Shown here: positions 23,750 through 35,559 of the stretch, in pieces
How the letters are laid out: every line of letters begins with the position of its first letter
Numbering within the stretch: position 1 is the first letter of the stretch
NCBI GenBank assembly: GCA_004194705.1
Contig: SADC01000126.1
Span: forward strand, 62,001 to 126,000
From: Ditylenchus dipsaci
Taxonomy: Eukaryota > Nematoda > Chromadorea > Rhabditida > Anguinidae
Reading direction: 5' to 3'
DNA length: 64,000 nt
The notes under the pieces: model-generated
What the model was told of the DNA's origin: nothing
The model's input: only the letters and a program-made list of their open reading frames with translations
The model's database searches: none
Position numbers and translations under genes: made by a program

Positions 23750-23997
23750 TCAATAGGCGCCCGTAGGAATTTCCACGATGACTATTTCTCCATTGTTGTA
23801 ATCCAGCTTACATCGCGGCCGATCGTCCATTTCCAAAACTGCGTTGTAGTTTTCCACAAGCGCCTTGCCAATCACATGCGGAGGCCTAAAGCATTTGAGA
23901 TTTTACCACCAACAGTTACAACCAATATCCTTTACATCAGCACAGCAGACGATTTCTTGAACAGTCTGATGGCGCTGATGATCTCGTCCACGCTCAT
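23750..23997 (-). CDS. Small two-exon protein, function unknown
   Basis: Exons 23997-23936 and 23885-23750, separated by a 50-nt intron with GTAAAG donor and CTTTAG acceptor; frame kept, 65 residues. Starts MSVDEIISAIRLFKKSSAVL; second exon contains PPHVIGKALVENYNAVLEMD and ends IPTGAY. If one base is missing near 23752 the frame would continue as IETAIASVREQVSSAL and stop near 23645. No signal peptide or membrane segment. Family not recognised; an upstream exon is possible. Confidence 0.45.
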
Positions 23998-24059
23998 CCC
24001 ATTCGGCTACTCACAGGCATCACAATGGTCTCTTGAAATATTTTCGTGACCAGAGATGT

Positions 24060-24740
24060 AGTTTATTACGAGTTTTGCTTCCGGCGCTACTAATATTCAA
24101 TAGCTATTGTCAAAAGAGAAATAAGAAATCACAGTTCGGGTGGTCTTCATATTAGATAAAAATATTTCGTGTGTAATCTCGCAATGATAAGATGTGATTA
24201 GGTGGACCTATCGTTCAATTTTCGGAACCGTCAGAAACAGTTCAGAAAGCTCTCCATAGTGGCCAACAAAGACGTACCAGAAAAAATTGTCCATGATGGG
24301 GGAGGATTGGCTAATGGTTGCTAAATCCACCTCCCTCCGGTGAAATATCGATTACCGACCCTCAGTTAGTTTTTTCTTCAAATTTTCATCAAAAATTGCC
24401 ATTTAAAATAAAGTTTTTGCAAAGTCTCCCTAATACAAAAAGGATGTCTTGAAGATGTCCATGATGTTGAGATCAGATAGATGAGCTGAGAAATCGCAAT
24501 TTGGAGTCGATACTTTTGTAGATATCTCAGATCATGAAAATTTATTTTGATGTGATCTCAACCGATTCGGATTCAGGACAACATTTTGGTGTTGGGGAGA
24601 CTTTGCAAAAACTTCTTCTAGAAGTTCTTCTAGAACTTCTTCTTCCAGAAGTCACCGCTTTTGACTTTTACACTCTTTTTATTATGCAATGTTTCCTAGA
24701 AAAAATTGTGATGGGGGCGAAGCCCGGTTAGCCACCCGTC
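24060..24740. repeat. Region with inverted repeat about 24408-24620
   Basis: AAGTTTTTGCAAAGTCTCCC at 24412 is inverted at 24594-24622 (GGGGAGACTTTGCAAAAACTT). TTCTAGAAGTTCTTC words lie beside the right arm. No gene. Confidence 0.45.
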
Positions 24741-27260
24741 ATTGGCTACCTATGGTGGACAGTCTCAGAACCGAATCGAGGCATTCGAAGGCCCGACTTT
24801 TGCAACAATCCTAACACCAGGAACAGCCCAATTCCACCATGGGACTGAACCTAGGAATCTTGTTTCTCTGGACTCTACAACGCTGGCAACGCTGGATTCA
24901 CTGGATTGGGACATGCACTTGAGAGATAACGCTGGAAGAGGTTTTGCTAACTCTACTATGTTGCCCTAGCAGCCTTTTCCACCCTAAGTGTTAGCCACCA
25001 GTATGTAATGCTGATCCTACAAGCACTCTGGAGAGTCGCTGGAAGATCATCAAGAGATCACTTTACTCTGGATTGTGATCACTAGACGATTCGCTGGATT
25101 GGTGTCAAGGATGCCTTATCACCCTTGCCACCAGATCTAACAAGATCTGTTACACTGGATTCATTTCTTGGTCCTGAACTGGTTTAGGTCCGCTGGTTGG
25201 ACCGAAACAGACTGAGATCTAACCGGAAGGATTGACCGACAGAGTGCGCTGGATCAAAGGCCTTTGCCGATAGCAAATGAGGATTTGATCTCTGGGTGAA
25301 CTGTTCTACAAGTTCCGCTGGATGATCCCAGTGGATGTTCCGCTGGTGGAGGTCATGTACCTCCGTACATTCCGGACTGTTTCTAAAGGCTTTGGCAGTA
25401 GCGCTTGGATTAATTATCTGAAGGCGTAGCCGACAGCGCTGGACAAGTTTCGATTGTCATAGACGACCGCGCTGGACAGAGTTCTGAAGGCGTAGCCGAC
25501 AGCACTGGGTTTTTCGCTGGTTGAACCTGGTTTTCAAGTTCCGCCTGGATAATCCGTGTCATGTACCTCCGACATTTCGGAAAGGTTTCTGAAGGCTTTG
25601 CCAACAGCGCTGGATTTTCACGGACAGCCTGAAAAGGGTCTTCACAGATAACTCGTAATGCTATCAGTAATATTGTGGGGGTTAGGTTCACAGTACAAAA
25701 ACAAGCGATGACCTCGTGGGTTCGCAGTATTAAGAAGGTGATTGACTTGGGGGAGGTTCACAGTACTTGAGTGGGCGATTGACCTCGATGGGTTCGCACC
25801 GCTCAGGCAAGTGATTGACCTGGGGGTATTACTTTTAGCATCACTCGAACACGATGGACACATTTCTAAAGGCATTGCCGATAGCTCTGGCGAGTATTCT
25901 GAAGGCTTTGCCACAGCACTGGAGAGTTACCTGAAGGCTTCGCCACAGCTCTGGATTATTTTCTGAAGGCTTGGCCAACAGCACTGGCGAGTATCCTGAA
26001 GGCTTTTGCCGACAGCACTGGGGAGATTTTCACTGGATGAGCCTGTTTTACAAGTCCCACTGGGAGAGTGAGTAGCACTGGATTTTCTCGGTCAGGTACC
26101 TCTGTACGAGCCGGAAAGTCTGCTCCACATGTACCATGGTGCTACAGTAAAGTAAAGAGGTTGTAGGTTGTTATCCAGAGAATGCCCTGGGGATACGGTA
26201 CCAGAACAACCTACAGCTTCCCTTCCAAAACTCACAGCATCAGAGGTACATAAGGATGAGACTTTATTAACGCTGGCGAAATAACAGAAATGGACAGACT
26301 ATTGGATTCTGCTGACTCTGGAGACTTGACTTCTGGAAGATCCTCTTCTTGAGCACTGGAGATTTCATCCTTGGCTTGGCTGAACTGGCTTGGCGCTGGA
26401 GAGGAGGCACCGAACTGGAGAGCTTGACTGGAGACCGAGGACTGGACTTGGCTCTGAAGATCTTCCCACTTGACTGACGCTGGAAGCAGGAGCTGGGCTT
26501 CTGGCATCGAACCGGATGGCTTTCGCTGGAACTTGAAGCTGAGGCTGGACTGGATGGATTCCCACAGGCTTGGCTTTTCTGGACGACCACTTGACCCACC
26601 ATTCACCGGCGCAGAGGAAATGACTTGACTGGAGGCGCTGGACGAAACCATGTGCGAGACTTGGCGGCTTGCGGAGGATGAGACCATCGGAGAATCAGCA
26701 GTGTGTTTCGGAATCTGGAAATTAACCCGGCCGTTAGGCACGGGGCTCTGGATGAGGACGCGCACTAGGCGTATCAACTCGGGTAGGACTGGAGGTTGGG
26801 GACGCTCTAGGAGTATCAACCCTAACATGATTAAAAGTAGGACTGGATGGGACTGAGACCCCGACTGGATAATAGACTAGCTACTATATTGGCCAACTCT
26901 GTCTTAGAAAGATCAGAGAGATTAATATGGCCAAGGCTAACGCTGGCGAGAGAATCGCTGGAAGGAAAAGACTCACGGGTTTGAGCTGGCGAGAACTGGC
27001 TCACGGACTTCTCACAAATTGAATCGCTGGAGAGGCTCATAGAAGGAACATTGGAGCGAGGCAACATCAATGCACAAGAGCTAAATTCAGAAAAATATAT
27101 CACACTCAATTTCTTGTGCATTGTTGCCCCGTGTCTAATGTTTCTTCACGAGACAAATTGAGATTCAAATGAATCTTTTCTGGCGAGATTTCTCTGGAAA
27201 TATTCCATATAGTTTCCTATAGGGAATTCGCTGGAATGCGGGAAAGGAAGCTGGGCAATC
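24741..27260. repeat. GC-richer island rich in CTGGA words, with minisatellite
   Basis: About 2.5 kb with clearly higher GC than the flanks. On the plus strand CTGGA/CTGGC recurs roughly every 20-30 nt. Between about 25380 and 26030 a ~30-35 bp unit (CTGAAGGCTTTGCCGACAGC + GCTGGA...) occurs about nine times with variable spacing. Read on minus it gives repeated ALSATPSE-like peptides. Confidence 0.55.
26232..27121 (-). CDS. Low-complexity Ser/Pro/Gln-rich open frames (possible gag-like or repetitive protein)
   Basis: Two minus-strand frames, 27121-26831 and 26828-26232, would join with one frame change. The first is Ser-rich with LSDLSKTELANIVASLLSS. The second contains LPELIRLVRVLIQSP, then SSAS(R/S)QV repeats and a long Ser/Gln/Pro-rich tail. 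They begin just downstream of the junction at about 27260, where the flanking duplicated sequence resumes, so the whole island may be one insertion. No zinc knuckle, protease or reverse transcriptase was seen, so the retroelement idea is weak. Confidence 0.3.
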
Positions 27261-27266
27261 CTTACA

Positions 27267-27472
27267 GTAGGAAGTCATCCTAAAGCCATTTTTTTCAACC
27301 AGGCTGAGTATGTGAAACTGGCGGCTCCATGATCCAGAATTTTATCCAGGTAAAATTGCCTTCCACCTGCCCTACTTGACCAAGAAAAGATCTTTGGACG
27401 CGATTAAGAAAACTGCTGACGATGTCTAAGTGGACCACAAAAGGGGAAATATCAGTTTTGCATTCAATAAAT
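27267..27472 (+). pseudogene. Duplicated 3' end of an unidentified gene
   Basis: Second copy of the tail at 21222-21417: WRLHDPEFYPGKIAFHLPYL...SLDAIKKTADDV then TAA at 27427-27429 and AATAAA at 27466. Everything upstream of 27267 is replaced by the CTGGA island. The poly(A) signal overlaps that of the convergent CPT1 gene (complement at 27476-27481). Without its 5' part it is probably not functional. Confidence 0.45.
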
Positions 27473-27526
27473 ATTTTTATTGCATCTTCCAACAAATAAA
27501 ACTTAATTGTATTTTAATAATTAAGC

Positions 27527-30500
27527 TTAATACTTCTTTAACAAATCAGCCATCTCGTCCAGGGACTCTGAGAGCAGAATACGGAAATCGTCAGCATCCT
27601 GCAACCCCAAATAATAATTTTTCTTATTAAAAATATAAACAAATTACAGTTGTTGTGGCTGATTTCAAAGAAGAGATGTAAATGCAATTGAGTGATTGCC
27701 ACCAAATCTGTAGCACACGCCATAATCCTTGAGCACAAACAGGTCCAAATGAAGCACCTAACCAAGTTCGTTCTGGATACTTGTCTTCATCTGTTCGGTT
27801 GGTCACATTTGGGGCTAAACAACAGATTTGGATGGATATGATTAATATAAAGCGCCTCTATATCGATTTTTCTGACTTATCAAAAACCTCCTGAGTCAGA
27901 TGTTGTCACGTTGATAACTGTACGATGAAACTGTAAAAAATTTCGCGTAATATACGAGAAATTCTACAGCTTTAATTCTACAGTTAACAGTGGGGCAAAA
28001 TATTAATCAAATGTCAGAAGAAAAACCATGGAATGATGGATGTTTTTTTTACCAAAAGTCAGAAAAAATATCGGTTTGGCGGCGCTCAAAATATTGGTTT
28101 TGGAGAGGAGGAGTTCGCATTGGCCCGAAATAAATGGCCCAATCTTTTCCTCATTGGTTTTGAAAGTCTTTTTAACCAAAATTATTCCGAAAACCTCGTA
28201 GGCAAATTTAATTACCTGACTGGTAGACAACACCCACGGCTGATTAATGTAATATTCAAGGAAAGGGCTTGATTTTCAATAGCTTTGCTAAGTATGTAGA
28301 GCACAAACAAATGTCTGTCTACTCCATTGCCCAACATTACTTCTCTGTTTGCGCAAATGATGGCTTTTGCAGGCCTCTTGAAGGAGCTCTAGTCTCTCAG
28401 CTTTCTAAATTATTGGCACTTGTGCACATTTCAAGTTGGACTAAAAAGTAACTCACACTACACTCCTCGTTCAACATGGACTTGACAAATGCACAAGATT
28501 GCTTGGACACAGTCCTCAAAGTTTCAGTCCTGGAGTTGGCGAAGAAGCGAGCTGAAGCTGACTCGTAGGTCAGCACAAATTTGCCTTGTTGCTGCAAGGC
28601 AAATATTTTTGTTCTTTGTGCAAGCATTTTTTATTGTTTTCCTACCTTGTAGTTAGCTAACTGAATAGCCATTTGCACAAATGCATCCGCGAGCACTTCC
28701 CTTGCTTGATCAGTCCCTTGCCAAAGTTTGTGAAGATAAGTGAAGCCATTTGCAAGTCATTTTGAAGGACTTTGTAGCGAGTGTTACAAGCTTCGATTTC
28801 ATGCTCCATCTGAAAAAAGTACAAATAGCCTGGCTAAACAAAATGCATTTTTAACCTCCTGGCTAATCTCAAACTCAAGTTTCTGAGCCAATTTAAGACC
28901 CTTTTCTGGCACTAATCTAGGCATTGGTCAATGTCTTCTACTTTCTCTGGATATCTAAAATTAAAATTATTTTAAAATAATTTTCCGTTTGTAGTAAAAC
29001 TGACGTCATAAAGTTTAGATCAGTGGCCACAAAGTTTTCCATCACATGATCAAATTCAGCTCCATCACCAATAGAGTGTTCAGTAGTGCCTCCTGCTCTA
29101 CCATTCTTGCTTAAAATGTAGTTGAGAGATTTGTCGGCCCATCTTATGTCTCCAGCTAGCATATTTCTCATAAAGGTGTCTAATTGGCTAGGATCTTTCT
29201 AAAAATATTCACGTAAAAAAACACAAAGCACTGAAACTTACGGGTCGTAATCATATTCAACATTTTCTAATATGAAAAAGACGATTGCTGATTCTATCTT
29301 TTCCAACAAATCTTTGTTGTTTTTGTTCTGGATGAAAAACTTCTGTCTATTCTTGTGCCAAGTGTCTCTAGAGTCATGAGTTAGTGTGGGCAATTTAGCT
29401 CTTGTTGCATCCGCTACTTCTCCATTTTGCAGCAGTTCATAAAATTTCTGAAATGAACAATAATATCATTAAGCAATTTTTTTCGATAATACAGTCGAGT
29501 CCGATAACTGGCACCCCTTCAATTCGTTCCGCCTAGGGTCCGACACTTTTAGTACACAAATTTTTTTTATTGATGGCAAAACGAAAGAGTTTTTACAATA
29601 ACGACTGGTAAAATCGAAATTTTTGCTATATGTAGGACCAATGAGAAAACAGAATAGGCAACAAACTCTTGAAAAATAGGTTATAAGAAGTTTTGGACCC
29701 TAGGCGGGAACGAACTTGAGGGAGTCGACTGTAGCGAGCAATTTTCCTACTGGGTAAGCTGATCTACGGAGTAGAGCTTATTATGCTCATCAAAAGCATC
29801 CACGGTGTAAATGTGACCACGAAGGTAGACAGCCACATGCTTGGAGGTCTTGTACACTTTCAGGTGGTCTACTTTTTCACCAGGGATGCGGCATGTGGAG
29901 TACATCTTCAATCTTTTCATATTAATTATGAAATAAAAATCTGACTAGCTCACCTTTTGTAGTGACCAGAGTAGACCAGACCATCTCCCAGTGGCTTTAT
30001 CCTCTGCCTGACAATTCCCAGCATGTGCAGAGCTTCCAAATAAACAATGTGTGCTGCTCTAACAGCCTGATTGGCAGGCACATCTTTGAACAAGTCCACA
30101 TGAGCCACACTGCTATTCACCAGTAATGGTTTGCGACCATACAAGTAAGCATATTTCTCCCAAAAACCAGTTACATAGTTGTCGGTAAATGTAGAATAAA
30201 CTTTGCATAGTAACTGCAGAAGTTTGCCTTCATTTGTGAAAATTCTTTAGCCAATAATTTCACTTCTAAATATTCCTCCTGAAATTTTAACTTTTTTATA
30301 TTTACGTTTTAGTTTTGGTATATTTTCCAATTTTTATAGTGACTTAATCAGTATAGAAGAAAAAGTAAGTTATGCCTCTTTTGTATATTCTCGTCTCCCC
30401 ATTTTTACTTTTAAACATATTTTCTTGATTCAGTAGAATGCTTGTATGCAGGAACGTAGCAAGGGGGCGTAAACGAGCTTTAAACATTGCTTCCCCTGCC

Positions 30501-31202
30501 TTCATTCTATTCAATCAATTTTTAGTAAACGTTAAATATTAAAAGTTGTATTAAAATAATAAAATCACCTCAGAAAGAATGCACTCAATCGACTCCAAAT
30601 ATCGATCAATAGTATCTGCAAGGGAAGGCACAGGCAGTTTGGGTAATAGTGAATCACAAGTTTCTAATCTCGGAGGTGCCAAAATTTTAGCCCCTTATAA
30701 CACGCCTAAAACAATTATTGGTAAAAAAACAATGTTTTTAACACTCATTAAAAACATTACCGCCCACACTTTGGTGATAAATGATGGATTTTTTGCATCT
30801 TCTCTCAAGAATCCTTTGTAGCGAAATATAAATAGTTTCAGCACCAAGTTTCTAATCAAAAATATGGGTAGATAGGCAGTAAGAAGAGATAGACCAGACA
30901 CTTTGAGCAAGCGAATAATTTCTTTTTCAGGCACATCTTGATTGAAAACATATTTTAATGGAAAGCTGGAAATGGATGCGTGGTTGTAACAGGCAAAAGA
31001 ACCGGCTAAAGTAGCTCCGAATATCCATGGCTTGACTGGGTAAAACCAGTTGAATAGGCTGTTCTGCAAGAAGTAATCGGTTTCCTAATTTTTGAGCAAA
31101 AAAACATACAGAAAGGTCCCATCTGAGCTGGGTGAACCAATTTGGATAATATTCTACATCCAATGGAATAGGAGACACTATCTTAGACTTGCTGCTAGAC
31201 AT
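27527..31202 (-). CDS. CPT1: Carnitine O-palmitoyltransferase 1 (mitochondrial outer membrane)
   Basis: Transfers long-chain acyl groups from CoA to carnitine, the entry step of mitochondrial fatty-acid oxidation. Exons (minus): 31202-31110, 31063-30745, 30693-30569, 30278-29954, 29912-29751, 29447-29242, 29198-29005, 28964-28856, 28809-28646, 28591-28457, 28404-28216, 27814-27648, 27598-27527; about 753 residues, near the family norm. Exon 2 encodes the two membrane helices (KPWIFGATLAGSFACYNH; LLTAYLPIFLIRN). Catalytic His is in EHSIGD (HxxxD), exon 7. Other family blocks: LPKLPVPSLADTIDRYLES, WEKYAYLYGRKPLLVNSS, GKFVLTYESASARFF with SRTETLRTVS, GVDRHLFVLYILSK, PWVLSTSQ. The N-terminus is shorter than in vertebrates. 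Single-base frame breaks occur in most exons or at splice sites, nearly all as short base runs, and the first in-frame ATG (31202) was chosen. Mostly 40-60 nt introns; intron 5 holds a pogo-like MITE. Confidence 0.85.
29493..29735. mobile_element. pogo-like MITE in CPT1 intron 5
   Basis: TACAGTCGAGTCCGATAACTGGCACC at 29492 and GAGGGAGTCGACTGTA ending at 29733, TA at both ends. Inner block TTCGTTCCGCCTAGGGTCC with GACACTTTT is shared with the elements at 31238, 33781, 48712, 53030 and 56447. Confidence 0.7.
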
Positions 31203-31237
31203 TTGCAGCAATATCACCTATAAAAATTTGCTACATA

Positions 31238-31672
31238 CAGTCCAATCTCAATTTAAGGACACTCAGGGGACCGGCCAAAGTTCGTTCCCACCTTGGGTAC
31301 GACACTTTTTCAGCCCGATTTTTTAAATTTTTTTGCTAGTTCTGCTTTGACAGTCTGGTCCCAAATAGGATGCTGACTTTGCCGATCGTTTTTCAGAAAT
31401 TCGAATTTTTTTATAAAAAGCAAAAACTCGATTTGAGGGCCTTAAATTAAGGACAAGATTTTTCAAAATTCTTGTGCTTAAATCGAGTTTTTGCTTTCTC
31501 AAAAGAAAAATTTTAAATTTCTGAAAAAATATCGGCAAAATCGTAATCCTTGCAATATCTGGGACCAGACTATCATAACAGAACTGGCAAAAAAATTAAA
31601 AAATTAGGGTAAAAAAAGTGTCGGACCCAAGGTGGGAACGAACTTCTGTCCTCAAATCGAGAGTGGACGACA
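31238..31672. mobile_element. pogo-like foldback element
   Basis: TACAGTCCAATCTCAATTTAAGGACA at 31238; complement near 31640-31672 (TGTCCTCAAATCGAGAG). Both arms carry the shared TTCGTTCCCACCTTGGGTNCGACACTTTTT core. Centre near 31460 repeats AAACTCGATTTGAGG. Confidence 0.65.
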
Positions 31673-31814
31673 GCACTGTGTAAAAGTGCTGTAAAAGTTT
31701 TGCAGAGCTGTTTGTTGCGTTTTATTAAAATTGATCCTAGTAATATCTTCTCTCCATTTCAAATAAAAACGAGTTCTAATCGTTTTTATTTTCTGATTGT
31801 GGTTAAGACCCAAT

Positions 31815-31903
31815 ACAGTCCGATAATCCGACACCCCTAGGGACCAGCCTAAAGTGTCGGGTTATCGGGGGTATCGGGTTATCGGAGTTTGACTATATCA
31901 TCG
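31815..31903. mobile_element. Minimal pogo-like MITE (~90 bp)
   Basis: TACAGTCCGATAATCCGACACC at 31813 and GGGTTATCGGAGTTTGACTATA at the right. Only the two ends remain, joined through CCCCTAGGGACC. Confidence 0.65.
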
Positions 31904-32671
31904 AAATTGACTTTTAAAAAAATTACGATTTTGGTGATATCGAAAAGAAGCCACCAATAGAGGAAGTACGATGAGCTGATATCTGACAAAATTGCCTTAG
32001 TTAATCAGCGAAAAATAAATAAAATCAAAGTGATCACATGTTTTGTATTCGAAACTTATTGTTAATTTGATTAATTGTTTATTAAAACTTTGGAATGTAT
32101 AAGGGGGCGCAAAAAATATTCTTTTTGTAAAATTTCTCTTTTTGTGGATGTATTTTCTTTTGTGCGAGTTTCCTTGCAAAGCACTCGCGCTTTAAATCTT
32201 TACCGAAATAAATCAGGACTTAGGCCCAGCTTTTGTCAATCTGCACGGATGTTTTTTCTTGACAAAATGGTAAAAGTATGATTGTGTACGGGATAACCAG
32301 AATTTGCATAAGGGCAGAAATTGACAAAAATCAGTTTTTGACAAAAAATATATATAAAAAGAAGTAAAGATGTTAAGTGTATAGATAAACATATGTATGT
32401 TAAATATAGAGCGCCTAATTAATTAATTTTTAATTAGATGAACTGAAAAAAAAACTTTAGACATTGTCCATAGCAAATTTTATTCTGAAAAAGGACATTT
32501 TCTCAAAATAAAGATCTTTTAGGGTATTCTAGCGATAAATGCTATTTTATCTAGTGCTTATTGCTTTTTTGCAGCTAAAAAATAAGGGTTTAACGTGAAA
32601 TTCTAAAAAGAAGTAAGATTTACAAATTCTAAATAAGGGCTTATTTATAAAACATTTTTTCAATACGTTTT
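31904..32671. other. Intergenic; degraded AATAAGGACATT block
   Basis: No gene. 32465-32650 resembles the hAT-type element at 13853 (AAGGACATT, CTAGCG, GGGCTTATTT words) but lacks clear ends. Confidence 0.4.
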
Positions 32672-32999
32672 TATAGAGCAAAGCTTTTTCGTGCTGCAAA
32701 AAAAGACTTTGTTGCTGCAAAAGGCCTTTTTTGCTCTCAAAAGATTTTTTGCTGCTAATTTTTTCTGTTGCTAAAAGACTTTTATTGCTGCAAATATTTT
32801 TTAGCTCCGCATGCATTTTTCGTAATATTGTTTATAAGGAATATCAATTATCAGACATATTATTTTGAGAAGAACGCACGCGCAGCGAAAAATATTTGCA
32901 GCAATAAAAGTTTTTTAGAAGCAAAAAGAAGTCTTTTTGCAGCAGACGAAGTTAGCAGCAAAAAAGTCTTTTTGCAGCACGAGAAAGTTCGTTTCTATA
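32672..32999. mobile_element. Foldback element, word GCTGCAAAAAGAC
   Basis: TATAGAGCAAAGCTTTTTCG, then TGCTGCAAAAAAAGAC at the left; GTCTTTTTGCAGCACGAGAAAG...CTATA at the right. Both arms iterate TTGCTGCAAA(A)/GCAAAAAGTCTTT words. Non-coding. Confidence 0.6.
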
Positions 33000-33780
33000 G
33001 CTAGACAGAACAGTATATTTATATAAATGAGTTGTGGTTGGTAATTTTTCTGGCCGGCTGGGCAACAGTTGACTATTATACAACTCTGGTAAATACGGTA
33101 ATTAAACTGTACAAGATATATATCAAAATATTAAAACAAATCGTCATTTGTTCTTTTATCTATAAAACGTGACTAAAAAGTGAAAATGACCTTTTACAAT
33201 AATTATCAAACATAAACATCTACATTGATCACAGAAAGTGTAGCCTTGAGAACAAGGAAGTTGCTTATCTGCTCAACCCAAAATTCTCTTATCACAAAGT
33301 CAATAATTTGTGCCATCTATTACTATTCACTCAACCCAATCAGCAAAAAGAATCAGAAAGGGTCGATGCGCACCCTGTGTGTGGTTTCTCCTTTCTATTT
33401 TAGGAAAAACGCATACATATGATTAAAAAGGCAGTGAACGAATTAGAGCAAGAACAACTGGTGGAGAAGAGCTAGAGAAATGAATTGGATGAATAGATTT
33501 GAGAGAGAAAAAAGTGGCGGAAGGGGACTACAAAGTGTGTATCATCAAATATGAACAGCCAGTAGTTTTTTGCAAACCAGAGAGATTAAAAAGAGCGGGA
33601 ATAACGTTTAATATAGCAGACAAAAAAACCTCTTTTAGTTTTATATGTGAAGTTTTTTTCTAATTTTTAGCTAGAAATTTCAAATAATATGCTAGATAAA
33701 ATTTTTAGCAAACAGTAAATTTTTCTTAAAATCTGCCAATATTCGCATGAAATATTGAAAAATGTACATACAGCCGCTTT
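33000..33780. other. Intergenic; no gene recognised
   Basis: AT-rich; the short open frame at 33225-33422 has no support. Confidence 0.35.
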
Positions 33781-34065
33781 TCGATTAAAGACCCTCCCAA
33801 AAATTCGTTCCCGCCTAGGGTCCGACACTTTATCACTTCCATTTTGAAAGGCTTTTGCTAGTCATCTTTGACTAGTCTAGTACGAAAAAACGCAAGCATT
33901 CCGATTTTGCCAGTCTTTTTTATGAGAGACCATAGTTTTGCCGAAAATACCCTCTATTTTGGAAAGAGGGGTCATTAACACCGGGAACTCCTCATGTGAA
34001 AACGCAAGGTCTAAAATATTTCCGAAAATTACCCAGACGCAACTGGTTTGGATCAACGCAAATTT
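33781..34065. mobile_element. pogo-like element fragment
   Basis: GATTAAAGACCCTCCCAAAAATTCG at the left followed by the shared core TTCGTTCCCGCCTAGGGTCC and GACACTTTATC. The right end is lost. Confidence 0.5.
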
Positions 34066-34164
34066 TTTCAAAAAAATAATTACTTTTGTTGGGTGTATTC
34101 AATTTATTATTAATTGGCTCACAAAAATAAAAAGCTCAAAAAATAATAAAATTAACTAGTGGCT

Positions 34165-34975
34165 TCTTCACGTTTTTCAAGTTAGAGTTCGGATTTTTGG
34201 CTACGTGACAACACCTCTGATCCGAAGTCGAACTCTAACTCGAAGGTGTTCACGTACTTCGAGTTAGAGTTCCAGTTCGAGGTCGAATATAAAGGTGTTC
34301 TCTAATAATTACCCCTCTCTATTATTACCCCCCATAGGCACCTTGTATCTCAGCTCAAAAAAATTATTTTGCAAATCTGTTTTTTTGCGTTTTCTTAATC
34401 ACAACGAACTCAGTTGATTCCACATCTCAAAATAAAAATAATTTTTTTTTTGATTTTTCAGGGGTTGAAAATAATCACCCCGGGGTAATTAGCAGAGAAA
34501 ATACGGTATATGACTTGGATTTCTTTGTTGTAAACACCCCCCCCCCTTCCCCCAAAACCAGCTTTAAAGGGGCATGCCCACGCTAATAAGAGTGGTGCCC
34601 GGGAATTTCGAATTTTTTTCCTGATGATTGAAGTTTTGTACGGATTTTTCAACTTGGTTTCTAACAAAACAAGCTTAGAATTTAATTTTAAGTGTGGTTT
34701 TGTTAAAAACCAAGTTGAAAAATCCGTACAGAACTTCGATGATCAAGAAAAAATTTTAAATTCCCGGACACCACCTTTTATTAGCGTGGGCATGCCCCTT
34801 TAAGAGGTTTTTGACCGCTTTGGGGTGATATTCCGAGTGATCTAAACTATAGATGCACATTTCCAAGCTCGACCTCGAAGTACGTGAACACCTTCGAGTT
34901 CGAGTGTGAGTTCGAATTCGGATTTTTGAGTGCATGAACACCTCTTACCCGAACTCGATCAACGTGAACAAGATA
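34165..34975. repeat. Composite foldback: TTCGAGTTAGAGTTC-word arms around nested elements
   Basis: The outer arms (34180-34290; 34860-34965) iterate TTCGAGTTCGAGTT/GAACACCT words and their complement. Inside lie a TACCGTATT-type element (34308-34508) and a large inverted repeat (34567-34802). No coding sequence. Confidence 0.6.
34567..34802. repeat. Long inverted repeat, ~105-bp arms
   Basis: Arms 34567-34672 and 34690-34802 are nearly exact complements (ends GGGGCATGCCCACGCTAATA and TATTAGCGTGGGCATGCCCC). The short central spacer is TTTAATTTTAAG-like. Would form a long hairpin. Confidence 0.7.
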
Positions 34976-35465
34976 TTAGGTTTGCGAAATAAGATTTTCA
35001 GTCACCTTGCCTTTTGAAATCTGTCCTTCTTTCACCTTACCTCTATATTGCATTGCTCAATCGATTTAATGCCTTTTTAGCGAATATAACGAATGCTAAT
35101 TATATAAAATAGGGCCAAACCACGCCGATGTTTTTCTGAATATTATTTTCAACTCAAAATAGTCAATTTTCTATGATTGTTAATAGCTGCTGAAAATTAT
35201 TGCTATTTTTTGTTTTTAAAATTTGCTGCTGTTTTCTTCACTTCAAAATTTCATTTTTTAAATGACCATCACCATCTTTTTGAATTGGCAGGGGCAGTTT
35301 TTTAATCTGAAAATGTGATTTCGTGTGATTTTAAGGCTGTTTTTGATGCTGAATTTCAAGTTCTGTTTAAAACCAAAATAGTTAAATGTAAAATTTTTCG
35401 GAACCTTTTCAAAGCTTGAATACATTTATTGCCTCGAGCGGAATTTTATACGTGACAGTAAGCTT
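34976..35465. other. Intergenic; no gene recognised
   Basis: AT-rich; nothing assigned. Confidence 0.35.
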
Positions 35466-35559
35466 GTTATTTAAAAAGCAGATTTATTACCAAATATTAG
35501 CAAATTACCGTATATATTACCTTTTTTGGTTAACTGTAAATATTGTTTAAACGTCTCCT

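Noticed and set aside
25380..26030. Possible CRISPR-like array
   Set aside because: Units are degenerate, spacing is irregular and the DNA is animal; it is a minisatellite.
26232..27121. LTR retrotransposon
   Set aside because: No long terminal repeats, zinc knuckle, protease or reverse transcriptase could be found; kept only as low-complexity open frames.
27527..31202. CPT1 as a pseudogene
   Set aside because: Breaks are single-base losses mostly in short runs, while splice sites, catalytic HxxxD and all conserved blocks are intact; nidogen shows the same kind of break. Assembly error explains both better.
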